Shown one piece after another: positions 55,589-62,946 of a stretch of 64,000 bases of DNA. Numbering within the stretch: the stretch's first letter is position 1; each line of letters opens with the position of its first letter. The position numbers and the translations under genes are program-made. This stretch comes from Pseudomonas baetica (GTDB lineage: Bacteria; Pseudomonadota; Gammaproteobacteria; Pseudomonadales; Pseudomonadaceae): positions 4,708,001-4,772,000 of the forward strand of contig NZ_PHHE01000001.1 in assembly GCF_002813455.1 (NCBI RefSeq). The letters are read 5' to 3'. The notes beneath the pieces are model-generated. The model was given only the letters and a program-made list of their open reading frames with translations, was not told where the DNA came from and searched no databases.

Positions 55589-55609
55589 CAAAAAGCCCCG
55601 ACTGGTTCG
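55589..55609 (+). terminator. rpoS intrinsic terminator, left half, split by an IS element
   Basis: The bases AAAAAGCCCCGACTGGTTCG (55590-55609) are the left arm and loop of a terminator. The right arm, CGGGG followed by six T, lies at 57041-57052 on the far side of the IS4 element. Rejoined without the duplication, the stem would be CCCCGA/TCGGGG with loop CTGGT. As it stands the left arm cannot pair with its partner. Confidence 0.85.
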
Positions 55610-57031
55610 TAATGCTGTTCACTTAAGCGGAGCAGCCTTACGGTCCACCGGAAACCGGGTTTTTGAAATCTTCACCGTCCTTGGCCTCGAAGGCCTTGGG
55701 CGGTGATCCAGAAACAGCCCGCCAACGCCTTTTCTAAGTTCCGCCAACCGTCTACCCGTCGCTGAAACAGGATTGGCCGCTGCCATCACGATCAACTGCA
55801 CGGCGATGTACTGGCAAGCCGGCTTGAAACGGATGTCCGACGGCGCTCGACCAAACGCGACTGCTGCCTGACTTGCCTCCCGACGAATCACGTTGTAAGC
55901 CAGCAACAACCCCCACACTTCCTGGTAGATCAGATCGACCTTTTTGCTGCGCAAGGTCATTGCGTTTTGCTGCATTGAGCTTTTGATATCCCTGAAGCCC
56001 AATTCGATTTCCCAGCGCTCCTGATAAAGCTTGGCAACAGACTTGGTGCTGTAGATCTTGGCCGGCAACGACGTCATGACTGTTTTTACTTTGCCTTGAA
56101 TTTCATAACTGACTTCACGCGCCTCCCAGTGTGTAGGAAGAGTCGGATTTCGCTTTCTGGCTTGCGGCGACACTTTCATACGCACCAAACGATCATGCTC
56201 GTTGTAACGGGCTACCTCCTCGCAAACCAATCCCTTTTTTGCCGGAATCAGCCAATGACGGTGACTGCCGTCGCCGCTCAGGCTGAGCATGAGATCGGCG
56301 CTCCAGAACCCTTTATCGAACAACGTCACGGAGTGGTCGGGGATCTGCTGCAAAAACTCATCGGCCAGACGCATTTCGCTGCGTCGGTAAGGGCTAAGCT
56401 GTGCATCCAGGATCAGGTGTGAACGCACATTCATCAGCGCCACCAGGCGCAGCATGGGAAAGGGAGTCTGGCGGTCGGTCGAGGTGTTTCCAGAACCGAA
56501 ATGGTCTCGCAACTCCGGCGTATCCGGCGTGCGCAGAAGCGCACCATCGACTGCAAATACTTGCAGATCCTGCCAGGCATCATCGGGATAGCGCTGCGCG
56601 CCCCATTGAGTACCCGTTTTGCGAAACAACCACTCAACCGGGTCGGCCCCCAGCCGCTTGCGGGCCTCGGTCACACCGCTACGGGCCAACAGATGGTCAG
56701 AAGCCAGACCTTGGGCGCAGATGTTCAAACGTCGGGCGACCTCATGAACCGGCTCGTCGCGAAACAATGCCATGCCGAGCACCAGCCAGAGCACTTGGTC
56801 GGCAGGCAAGCGACGCCGTCGGATAGTGGCTTGGCTGGACAGATCCAGCGCAGACGCGACCCACTCGATGGGAATATTTTGAGTGAATGTGCTCAAGTCA
56901 CAGAAGTTGAAAAGGTCGCCGAGGTCGAGCAAGTCCTGTTGAACAGACATAAAAAATCCGATGCCAGAGATCTGACATCGGATTTTCGAAGAAGCCCGGC
57001 GAGGATTCAAATGCTTAAGTGAACAGCATTA
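55610..57031 (-). mobile_element. IS4-family insertion sequence, complete (1422 bp)
   Basis: Perfect 19-bp terminal inverted repeats TAATGCTGTTCACTTAAGC (55610-55628) and its reverse complement (57013-57031). An 11-bp direct target duplication, CGACTGGTTCG, lies at 55599-55609 and 57032-57042. The perfect ends and duplication suggest recent insertion. Transcription of its transposase is antiparallel to rpoS. Confidence 0.97.
55619..56950 (-). CDS. IS4-family transposase
   Basis: A 443-residue DDE transposase. N-terminal DUF4372-type region (SVQQDLLDLGDLFNFCDL), catalytic Asp135 (FAVDGALLR), Asp212 (VTLFDKGFW) and Glu316 within an exact YREK signature Y309-x2-R312-x3-E316-x6-K323. The ATG at 56950 is preferred; the frame runs to 57010 within the inverted-repeat region. 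The reading frame is complete, so the element may still be mobile. Its 3' end overlaps the left inverted repeat. Confidence 0.95.
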   Translation of the reverse strand: MSVQQDLLDLGDLFNFCDLSTFTQNIPIEWVASALDLSSQATIRRRRLPADQVLWLVLGMALFRDEPVHEVARRLNICAQGLASDHLLARSGVTEARKRLGADPVEWLFRKTGTQWGAQRYPDDAWQDLQVFAVDGALLRTPDTPELRDHFGSGNTSTDRQTPFPMLRLVALMNVRSHLILDAQLSPYRRSEMRLADEFLQQIPDHSVTLFDKGFWSADLMLSLSGDGSHRHWLIPAKKGLVCEEVARYNEHDRLVRMKVSPQARKRNPTLPTHWEAREVSYEIQGKVKTVMTSLPAKIYSTKSVAKLYQERWEIELGFRDIKSSMQQNAMTLRSKKVDLIYQEVWGLLLAYNVIRREASQAAVAFGRAPSDIRFKPACQYIAVQLIVMAAANPVSATGRRLAELRKGVGGLFLDHRPRPSRPRTVKISKTRFPVDRKAAPLK

Positions 57032-57154
57032 CGACTGGTTCGGGGTTTTTTGTTACCTACTGGATGATGGCCATCCTGCTTTATGTAGGCGCTGCCGCAA
57101 GAGAGGCGGCGCAGGAGGGATTTCTGCGCAGAGCTCAGGTTTGTAGTCTCGGGC

Positions 57155-57172
57155 TGTAAGCCTTGGCTTACT
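57155..57172 (+). promoter_or_regulatory. GacA upstream activating sequence of rsmZ
   Basis: TGTAAG-CCTTGG-CTTACT matches the TGTAAG-N6-CTTACA consensus bound by GacA with one mismatch at the last base. It lies about 170 bp upstream of the rsmZ promoter and 123 bp downstream of the IS4 element, so the IS insertion did not remove it. The spacing is like that of known rsmZ genes. GacS/GacA would switch on rsmZ at high cell density. Confidence 0.85.
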
Positions 57173-57308
57173 CTTCCGTAAGTGTTCGTTATTTTTACAG
57201 GACGGCAGACGTCCATTTCTCGCAGCGCAAGTATTTAACCTATTGATTTATATGTTTATTTTTTAATATGAAGTGCTTATGACAGCCTGTTTTTACGTCC
57301 CGACCACG

Positions 57309-57336
57309 TTGCTCCGGGCTGGGAACTCTTTAATAT
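57309..57336 (+). promoter_or_regulatory. rsmZ core promoter
   Basis: A -35-like TTGCTC (57309-57314) and a -10 TAATAT (57331-57336) with 16-base spacing lie just before the rsmZ 5' end at about 57344. The region between the UAS and this promoter contains no gene. Confidence 0.65.
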
Positions 57337-57343
57337 CGGGGTT

Positions 57344-57473
57344 GTGTCGACGGACAGACACGCTCTTCAAGGATGAGGAGAATGGACATCGCAGGATGCG
57401 ATTCATCAGGACGATGAAAAGGAACACAGGGAATAGGGAAAAAATGTGGGCGGGTCAAACCGCCCCTTTTTTT
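57344..57473 (+). ncRNA. rsmZ: Small regulatory RNA RsmZ
   Basis: A roughly 130-nt RNA that sequesters the CsrA-family repressors RsmA and RsmE, releasing secondary-metabolite and exoenzyme mRNAs. It contains about nine GGA triplets. Several sit in hairpin loops: GTGTC-GACGGACA-GACAC at the 5' end, ATCGC-AGGAT-GCGAT (57388-57402) and TTCATC-AGGAC-GATGAA (57402-57418). It ends in the terminator GGGCGG/CCGCCC plus seven T residues (57448-57473). Position between rpoS and fdxA is the normal rsmZ locus. The 5' end is estimated. Confidence 0.93.
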
Positions 57474-57486
57474 GCCCGCAAGAAAG

Positions 57487-57510
57487 CAAAAAGGCCCGTA
57501 AGGGCCTTTT
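57487..57510 (-). terminator. fdxA terminator
   Basis: AAAAAGGCCC-GTAA-GGGCCTTTTC, a compact symmetric hairpin with flanking A and T runs, lies 19 bp beyond the fdxA stop on the minus strand. It is close to the end of rsmZ and can serve both convergent transcripts. Confidence 0.8.
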
Positions 57511-57528
57511 CTTCGAGCGCGCGACAGA

Positions 57529-57852
57529 TCAGCGTTCGAGGTCTTTGATCTTGCCTTTGACGCCATCCCACTCTTCGGCGTCCGGCAGCGATTCTTTCTT
57601 CTCGGTGATGTTCGGCCAGATTTCGGCCAGCTCGACGTTCAACTGAATGAACTCCTGCATCTCTTCTGGAACCTCGTCCTCGGAGAAAATGGCTACGGCC
57701 GGGCATTCTGGTTCGCACAGGGCGCAGTCAATGCACTCATCCGGGTGAATCACCAGGAAGTTCGGGCCTTCGTAAAAGCAGTCCACCGGACAGACTTCTA
57801 CGCAGTCGGTGTACTTGCACTTGATGCAGTTGTCGGTGACGACGAAGGTCAT
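57529..57852 (-). CDS. fdxA: Ferredoxin FdxA (7Fe/8Fe type)
   Basis: A 107-residue ferredoxin. Cysteines in [19 protein letters not shown] and [13 protein letters not shown] coordinate a [3Fe-4S] and a [4Fe-4S] cluster. The first ligand set CxxCxxxxCxxxCP is the Azotobacter FdI-like arrangement. I chose the ATG at 57852 (MTFVVTDN); GAGGAGAG precedes it on the minus strand. It is convergent with rsmZ and co-directional with mutS. The electron partner is unknown. Confidence 0.95.
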   Translation of the reverse strand: MTFVVTDNCIKCKYTDCVEVCPVDCFYEGPNFLVIHPDECIDCALCEPECPAVAIFSEDEVPEEMQEFIQLNVELAEIWPNITEKKESLPDAEEWDGVKGKIKDLER

Positions 57853-58015
57853 TTCTAATTCTCTCCTCAGGCGGCGGCAGCGTTGCCCCTTCACGGTTGG
57901 GGTCGCCAGGTTCGGGAGCGATGCCTGCTGGCCAGGCTATTAGCCAGCAGCATCCCAAACCGCGCGAGATTCTAACAGCTTGAAGCCGTTTGCGTTATAT
58001 CCGCTTCTTCAGTGC

Positions 58016-60598
58016 TTATATCCGGTTCTTCAATGCATAGAGCATTTCGAGCGCACGACGCGGGGTCAGGTCATCCAGATCCAGTTTAGCCAGCTCATCG
58101 AGTACCGGATGCGGCAGGCTGGCGAACATGTCGCTTTGCTGTGGCGTCGCCGGTTTGCCCTTGGCAGCAGGTTTCGGCGCTTCATGGGGCAAAGCGGTTT
58201 CTTCCAGTCGGCTCAAATGCTCGCGGGCACGCACGATCACTTCACTCGGCACACCGGCCAATTGCGCCACTGCCAGACCGTAACTCTGGCTGGCAGGGCC
58301 GGGCAGTACGTGGTGCAGGAACACGATGCGTTCGTTGTGCTCGGTGGCGTTGAGGTGGACGTTGGCCACCAATGGCTCGGCTTCCGGCAACACGGTCAGT
58401 TCGAAGTAGTGCGTAGCGAACAGCGTATAGGCACGCAGATGGGCCAGGCGCTCCGCCGCAGCCCACGCCAGCGACAGACCGTCGAAGGTGCTGGTGCCGC
58501 GACCGACTTCGTCCATCAGCACAAGGCTGCGCTCGGTGGCGTTGTGCAGGATGTTCGCGGTCTCGCTCATTTCGACCATGAAGGTCGAGCGGCCGCCCGC
58601 GAGGTCATCGCTGGAACCGATACGGGTGAAAATGCGATCGACCAGCGACAGTTCGCAACTGGCGGCCGGCACGAAGCTGCCGATATGCGCCAGCAACACG
58701 ATCAGTGCGGTTTGGCGCATGTAGGTGGATTTACCGCCCATGTTCGGGCCGGTGATCACCAACATGCGCGTGTTGTCGTCCAGGCTCAGGTCGTTGGCCA
58801 CGAACGGCGTGGTCAGTACCTGCTCGACCACCGGGTGACGTCCCTGGGTGATGCGCATGCAAGGCTCGGTGACGAAGCGCGGGCAGTTCAGGTCGAGGTT
58901 CAGCGCACGCTCGGCGAGGTTGCTCAACACGTCCAGTTCAGCCAGTGCGCTGGCGGTGTCCTGTAGCGGTGGCAACTGGCTGATCAGATCTTCCAGCAGC
59001 GCTTCGTAAAGCATCTTCTCGCGCGCCAAGGCACGGCTCTTGGCAGAGAGGGCCTTGTCTTCGAACTCTTTCAGCTCAGGCGTGATGAAGCGTTCGGCGC
59101 CTTTGAGCGTCTGGCGCCGGATGTAATCCGCTGGCGCCGATTCAGCCTGCTTGCTCGGCAGCTCGATGAAGTAGCCGTGAATGCGGTTGTAGCCGACTTT
59201 CAAATGGCTCAGACCCGTTCGGGCTTTTTCGCGGGCTTCCAGATCGATGAGGAACTGGCCGGCGTTCTCGCTCAACGATTGCAGCTCGTCGAGTTCGCTG
59301 TCGTAGCCGGTTTTCAGCACGCCGCCGTCACGTATGACCGCAGGCGGATTGTCGATGATGGCTTTTTCCAGCAACGCCGCCAGCTCCGGATAGGTGCTGG
59401 TGATTGTCGCCAGACTCTGCAGGTGCGGCGCTTCCAGATCGGTCATCGCCACTTGCAATTCAGGCAGGGCGCCAAGGGCGTCGCGCAGCCGGGCAAGGTC
59501 ACGAGGACGCGCGTTGCGCAGGCCGATCCGCGCGAGAATCCGCTCGATGTCGCCGATTTCCTTGAGCTGCGGTTGCAGCTTTTCGAAACGGTAGCGATCG
59601 AGCAGACAAGTGATCGAGGTCTGGCGCGCCAGCAATACGGTCAGATCGCGCAACGGGCGATTCAGCCAGCGAGTCAGCAAACGGCTGCCCATGGCGGTCT
59701 GGCAGCGATCGACCACCGATTGCAGGGTGTTGTCGCGACCACCGGCCAGGTTGGTGTCGAGTTCGAGGTTGCGACGGCTCGCACCGTCCAGCACCACCGT
59801 GTCGTCGAGACGTTCGTGGCGCAGGCTGCGCAGATGGGGCAGGGCGGTGCGCTGGGTTTCCTTGGCGTACGCCAACAGGCAACCGGCAGCGCCGATGGCC
59901 AGGGTCAGGTTCTCGCAACCAAAGCCCTTCAGGTCTTGGGTGGAGAACTGCTGGCAAAGACTTTTCAGTGCTGAATCACGCTCGAAATCCCACGGCGCAC
60001 GACGACTGACGCCACGGCGTTTTTCCGCTGGCAGGTCCCTTGGCCAGTCATCCGGGATCAGCAATTCAACCGGATTGATCCGCTCCAGTTCCGCGAGCAG
60101 GTTCTCCCAACCTTTGATTTCCGAGACGCTGAAGTTACCACTGGTGATGTCCAGTACGGCCAGACCGAACAGGCGCTCGTCACCCAGCAGTGCAGCGATC
60201 AAGTTGTCGCGGCGCTCGTCGAGCAGCGCCTCATCACTGACCGTGCCCGGCGTGAGGATGCGCACGACCTGACGCTCAACCGGGCCTTTGCTGGTCGCTG
60301 GATCGCCGACCTGCTCGCAGATCACCACGGATTCGCCAAGCTTGACCAGCTTCGCCAGATAGCCTTCCGCCGCGTGGTAAGGAATCCCACACATCGGAAT
60401 CGCCTGCCCCGCCGACTGTCCGCGCGCGGTCAGGGTGATGTCGAGCAACTTGGCGGCCTTCTTCGCGTCTTCGTAGAAGATCTCGTAGAAGTCGCCCATG
60501 CGGTAGAACATCAGCTGATCCGGGTGCTGATTCTTCAGGCGCCAGTACTGCTGCATCATCGGAGTGTGGGAGGACAGGTCAGAAATTACTTTATTCAT
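58016..60598 (-). CDS. mutS: DNA mismatch repair protein MutS
   Basis: An 860-residue mismatch-recognition ATPase. Mismatch-binding motif [15 protein letters not shown] near residue 30 (the Phe-x-Glu pair), connector, lever and clamp domains, and a C-terminal ABC-type ATPase with [14 protein letters not shown] (about 614-627), [14 protein letters not shown] and ATHYFELT. The ATG at 60598 is chosen; the frame extends only to a TTG at 60601. The C-terminal tail with the tetramerisation region ends [13 protein letters not shown]. It is in its normal place near rpoS and fdxA. Accessory DNA begins upstream of it. Confidence 0.97.
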   Translation of the reverse strand: MNKVISDLSSHTPMMQQYWRLKNQHPDQLMFYRMGDFYEIFYEDAKKAAKLLDITLTARGQSAGQAIPMCGIPYHAAEGYLAKLVKLGESVVICEQVGDPATSKGPVERQVVRILTPGTVSDEALLDERRDNLIAALLGDERLFGLAVLDITSGNFSVSEIKGWENLLAELERINPVELLIPDDWPRDLPAEKRRGVSRRAPWDFERDSALKSLCQQFSTQDLKGFGCENLTLAIGAAGCLLAYAKETQRTALPHLRSLRHERLDDTVVLDGASRRNLELDTNLAGGRDNTLQSVVDRCQTAMGSRLLTRWLNRPLRDLTVLLARQTSITCLLDRYRFEKLQPQLKEIGDIERILARIGLRNARPRDLARLRDALGALPELQVAMTDLEAPHLQSLATITSTYPELAALLEKAIIDNPPAVIRDGGVLKTGYDSELDELQSLSENAGQFLIDLEAREKARTGLSHLKVGYNRIHGYFIELPSKQAESAPADYIRRQTLKGAERFITPELKEFEDKALSAKSRALAREKMLYEALLEDLISQLPPLQDTASALAELDVLSNLAERALNLDLNCPRFVTEPCMRITQGRHPVVEQVLTTPFVANDLSLDDNTRMLVITGPNMGGKSTYMRQTALIVLLAHIGSFVPAASCELSLVDRIFTRIGSSDDLAGGRSTFMVEMSETANILHNATERSLVLMDEVGRGTSTFDGLSLAWAAAERLAHLRAYTLFATHYFELTVLPEAEPLVANVHLNATEHNERIVFLHHVLPGPASQSYGLAVAQLAGVPSEVIVRAREHLSRLEETALPHEAPKPAAKGKPATPQQSDMFASLPHPVLDELAKLDLDDLTPRRALEMLYALKNRI

Positions 60599-60759
60599 CA
60601 ATTAGTTAGGGCTGTCTTTGAAATTACTTGGGGCAAAATTCGGGCTTTTTTCGTTAGCGTGAGAGCCTCAGCTAAAGCCTGCTCTGCGTTCATAGGTCAA
60701 GTATGAAGTTTTTTTGAAGCATTTGGGCGTTCTGGTGATAATTGCGCCATCAAAAGGGG

Positions 60760-61171
60760 GCTGCTGATTGTCTGGTAATCAGTTTCGACAGAAATACATT
60801 GACCCGCGGAATATGCGAACGGCTCCTGACCGAACTGGCTTATCCCACCTATGATGTGTGTCTGCTAACTAAGGCGGCAGTCCATGCTGTCAAGCGTGTG
60901 TTCTGGCCAGGATTCAAATACATCACAGCGCGGTGATGCTCATCAATCTCTGTCAGCCTGGTGAGTGCATCGAGGATCTGTTCGCCATCACCCAATCGGC
61001 TGAAGTGACGAACCTAATGGCGGTGATGGATAAGATCAACGAAAGTGAGGGGCGGGGAACGCTGCGGTCTACAGGCGTACCGATCAGTCCCAATTGGGCA
61101 ATGCGGCGCGAAAGGATGAGTAAAAGCCATACGGCAAGATCGATGATCTCTGGCGTGTCAGTCAGCTTTAG
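60760..61171 (+). pseudogene. Remnant of a umuC/rumB-type Y-family DNA polymerase (C-terminal part)
   Basis: Three reading-frame pieces together match the C-terminus of UmuC-type polymerases: LAYPTYD...PGFKYITA (ending in frame about 60927), then after a frameshift LINLCQPGECIEDLFAITQ through ESEGRGTLRSTGVPISPNWAMRRERMSKSHTA, and after a second shift at about 61138 IDDLWRVSQL and a TAG at 61169-61171. The first ~70% of the gene is missing. It overlaps the 3' end of the abi gene by 14 bp on the opposite strand. It is probably debris of a prophage or plasmid-type SOS operon. Confidence 0.8.
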
Positions 61172-62315
61172 ACTGCATTTTTTTTAGGTCTTCCAGTTTT
61201 AAAGCCAAATTCATGATTTTTTCAATATGCTCGTCAGTGATTCTCACGTCATTTAGAAGTTTTTGTGAGTTTTCAAGGGTTCCTATTACGTCGACAGTTT
61301 TTGTTATTGCGTCTTCAAGAGGGTCAGGGTTGGAAGCTGAGATGTCTGAACGGAGCACAGGGAGCTTGAATAAGTGTCGAGGGAACGCGTCAGTTTTGAA
61401 ACCCATCGATCTTAAAGTGAGTCCGTTTGCGTTAGGTTTGTTATCAATGAGATCTGCAATACGGAGTATCCAATTCGAACTCGGGCCTATTTTCTGAACT
61501 AAAAACCAAATTACAGATATCAGTCCATAAAGCTTGTTTAATTCGAATTGCCCAAGCTGTAGTAGATTGAAGTAGCCAAGCTTAGGTGCTTTTAAAGTGC
61601 GGTGGTTTGGTCTGTTGCATACTCGGGAGTGATGCGCGCATCTATTTCGAGTTCCGTTTAAATTAATGAGCCAGTTATCAAGAACTACTCGGTCATCAAT
61701 CCCTAGCCTATCGCAAATTAGTTTCTGGTTTGCACCATTGAGCATGCTGTAAAGTTTGGATATGGTACCAAAGGTCCAAGCTTCAGACGCTACCCAAATA
61801 GGTATTGGTTTGCCTGAGTCAATGTGAGACCTAATGCTTTCTTCGCGGCTTTCGTGTAATAAGGATGTATGTTTCTTATGCCACAAATCGAAGTCGGATT
61901 CGTAATTTTCTTCTTCGGGGGTGGTGGCAAATTTTGAAAAATTTTTCTTGTTTTCATGGGCGAGTGGGTCAGTGCGCCCAAGTTCGTGTGCAATGATTGT
62001 TCGCAGGTAAATTTCGATGCGTTCTATAGCGCAAGAAATTTCTTGTCTTAGCTTTTTATCAAATAGGTAGAAAGAAAAAATGGAATCGAAGCTGGTGTTG
62101 GCCTGAAAGTCGTTTGATTTATCATATCCGCCATCTTCATTTCTTATATATTTCAGAGCTGGAGACCAGTATCCAGATAGTCGATAATAACCGACTTGAG
62201 TCAACTTCCTTTGAGCTCTTAATGGATCGCGCAAGAGCATCCCCCGCTCTGCGAGTTTCATTACGAGGCGGTCATATTCGAGAAATGGCTTTACGGGTTT
62301 TGGTTGCTGATCCAT
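61158..62315 (-). CDS. Abi_2 family HEPN protein (AbiD/AbiF-like abortive-infection toxin)
   Basis: A 385-residue protein of the Abi_2 family. The N-terminus KPFLEYDRLVMKLAERGM and KLTQVGYYRLSGYW, and the central FSFYLFDKKLRQEISCAIERIEI, are the typical conserved blocks. The HEPN ribonuclease signature RNRCAHH places Arg223 and His228 as the R-N-x3-H motif. HEPN toxins of this kind block phage growth by cleaving RNA; no experimental evidence for this protein exists in the sequence. The GC content is low and no Shine-Dalgarno sequence precedes the ATG. A small RNA gene lies 19 nt upstream on the same strand. The C-terminal 90 residues are less conserved. Confidence 0.85.
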   Translation of the reverse strand: MDQQPKPVKPFLEYDRLVMKLAERGMLLRDPLRAQRKLTQVGYYRLSGYWSPALKYIRNEDGGYDKSNDFQANTSFDSIFSFYLFDKKLRQEISCAIERIEIYLRTIIAHELGRTDPLAHENKKNFSKFATTPEEENYESDFDLWHKKHTSLLHESREESIRSHIDSGKPIPIWVASEAWTFGTISKLYSMLNGANQKLICDRLGIDDRVVLDNWLINLNGTRNRCAHHSRVCNRPNHRTLKAPKLGYFNLLQLGQFELNKLYGLISVIWFLVQKIGPSSNWILRIADLIDNKPNANGLTLRSMGFKTDAFPRHLFKLPVLRSDISASNPDPLEDAITKTVDVIGTLENSQKLLNDVRITDEHIEKIMNLALKLEDLKKMQSKAD

Positions 62316-62334
62316 AGCTTATTATTTTCAAGAC

Positions 62335-62390
62335 AAAAAAAAGGCCAAACCTTCACCGATGCTGAGATCGGGAGTGGATTTGGCGCTGTT
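62335..62390 (-). ncRNA. Predicted structured small RNA immediately upstream of the abi gene (candidate RNA antitoxin)
   Basis: About 56 nt on the minus strand, from A62390 to the end of a U8 run at 62335. Structure: outer stem GCCAAA-U-CC / GG-UUUGGC (8 bp, one bulged U), an inner stem CCGAU / AUCGG with loop CUCAGC, and the 8-U tail of an intrinsic terminator. It has its own promoter (next entry), and the abi ATG lies 19 nt past the U-tract. In type III toxin-antitoxin loci an RNA antitoxin, then a terminator, then the toxin gene gives this same order. The gene is not matched to any family I can name; the transcript is inferred. Confidence 0.6.
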
Positions 62391-62396
62391 GAGGCA

Positions 62397-62424
62397 AGGT
62401 TACCACGATATCGAGGCGTGTCAA
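62397..62424 (-). promoter_or_regulatory. Promoter of the predicted small RNA
   Basis: On the minus strand: a consensus -35 TTGACA (62424-62419), 16-base spacer, -10 TAACCT (62402-62397) preceded by TGG, giving an extended -10. The predicted start is A62390. It is the best promoter-like sequence in the 630-bp gap. Confidence 0.65.
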
Positions 62425-62458
62425 TAGCCTGGCTCGATGACGTTCATAGTGACAGTCA

Positions 62459-62560
62459 ATGATGACTGACGACGCATGTGTGATCGAGCGCGAGACGGTG
62501 CCGGACGAGTACGACCAGTGGTTTGGTGAGCAGCATCGATGGCTTCAGAGCGGGTGCTGA
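62459..62560 (+). CDS. Short ORF, possibly a truncated antitoxin-like protein
   Basis: A 33-residue ORF (MMTDDACVIERETVPDEYDQ..., ending WLQSGC). The PDEYDQWF stretch resembles the YDxWF segment near the start of some RelB/ParD-like stability proteins, but the rest is missing. It could be a decayed antitoxin or chance. No partner toxin is visible. There is no good ribosome-binding site. Confidence 0.25.
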   Translation: MMTDDACVIERETVPDEYDQWFGEQHRWLQSGC

Positions 62561-62946
62561 GCCGTTTTTGGCCGCCGACGCCACGTAAAAAAGCGGAGAT
62601 ATCGAATACTCTGGCCCTAACCGGCCTGCATGAGCGAAGGCAGGGTCGCTTTGTTTATCAGTACCTTACCCAGGTTCTTGGAGAGACCGGAGGCTGTTTA
62701 AAGATCCAATGCGACAGCGTTTTTCTTTCGTTATGCAAGGTTCACATACGGGGAGTGGCCAAGAATGCAGGCATGGACTATTTTGAGATGGAGAGGGATG
62801 TCAAATTGGCATCGCTAAGCTAGGGATGAAACCAATGGCTCACAGAGTTCAGTGCTGCTCTGGGAAACGAACTTACTTGATTCATGTAGCTCAAGGCGCT
62901 TCAAGGCGGCTTGATATCTTCGTATCCGAGCGAAGGGATGGTGACG
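62561..62946. other. Intergenic stretch without a recognised gene
   Basis: 386 bp upstream of the partial gene at 62947. Short frames here (for example 62539-62823) have no recognisable family and no ribosome-binding site. It should contain the promoter of the downstream gene. I see no repeat or attachment site. Confidence 0.5.

Noticed and set aside
62335..62400. Reading the abi upstream hairpin as a plain terminator of an upstream gene
   Set aside because: No minus-strand gene lies upstream of it for at least 500 bp, and a consensus -35 with an extended -10 directly precedes it at the right distance. A short transcription unit fits better.
62539..62823. 94-residue frame between the abi RNA and the partial gene
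   Set aside because: No recognisable family and no ribosome-binding site, and the composition is unconvincing. Left out as a gene.
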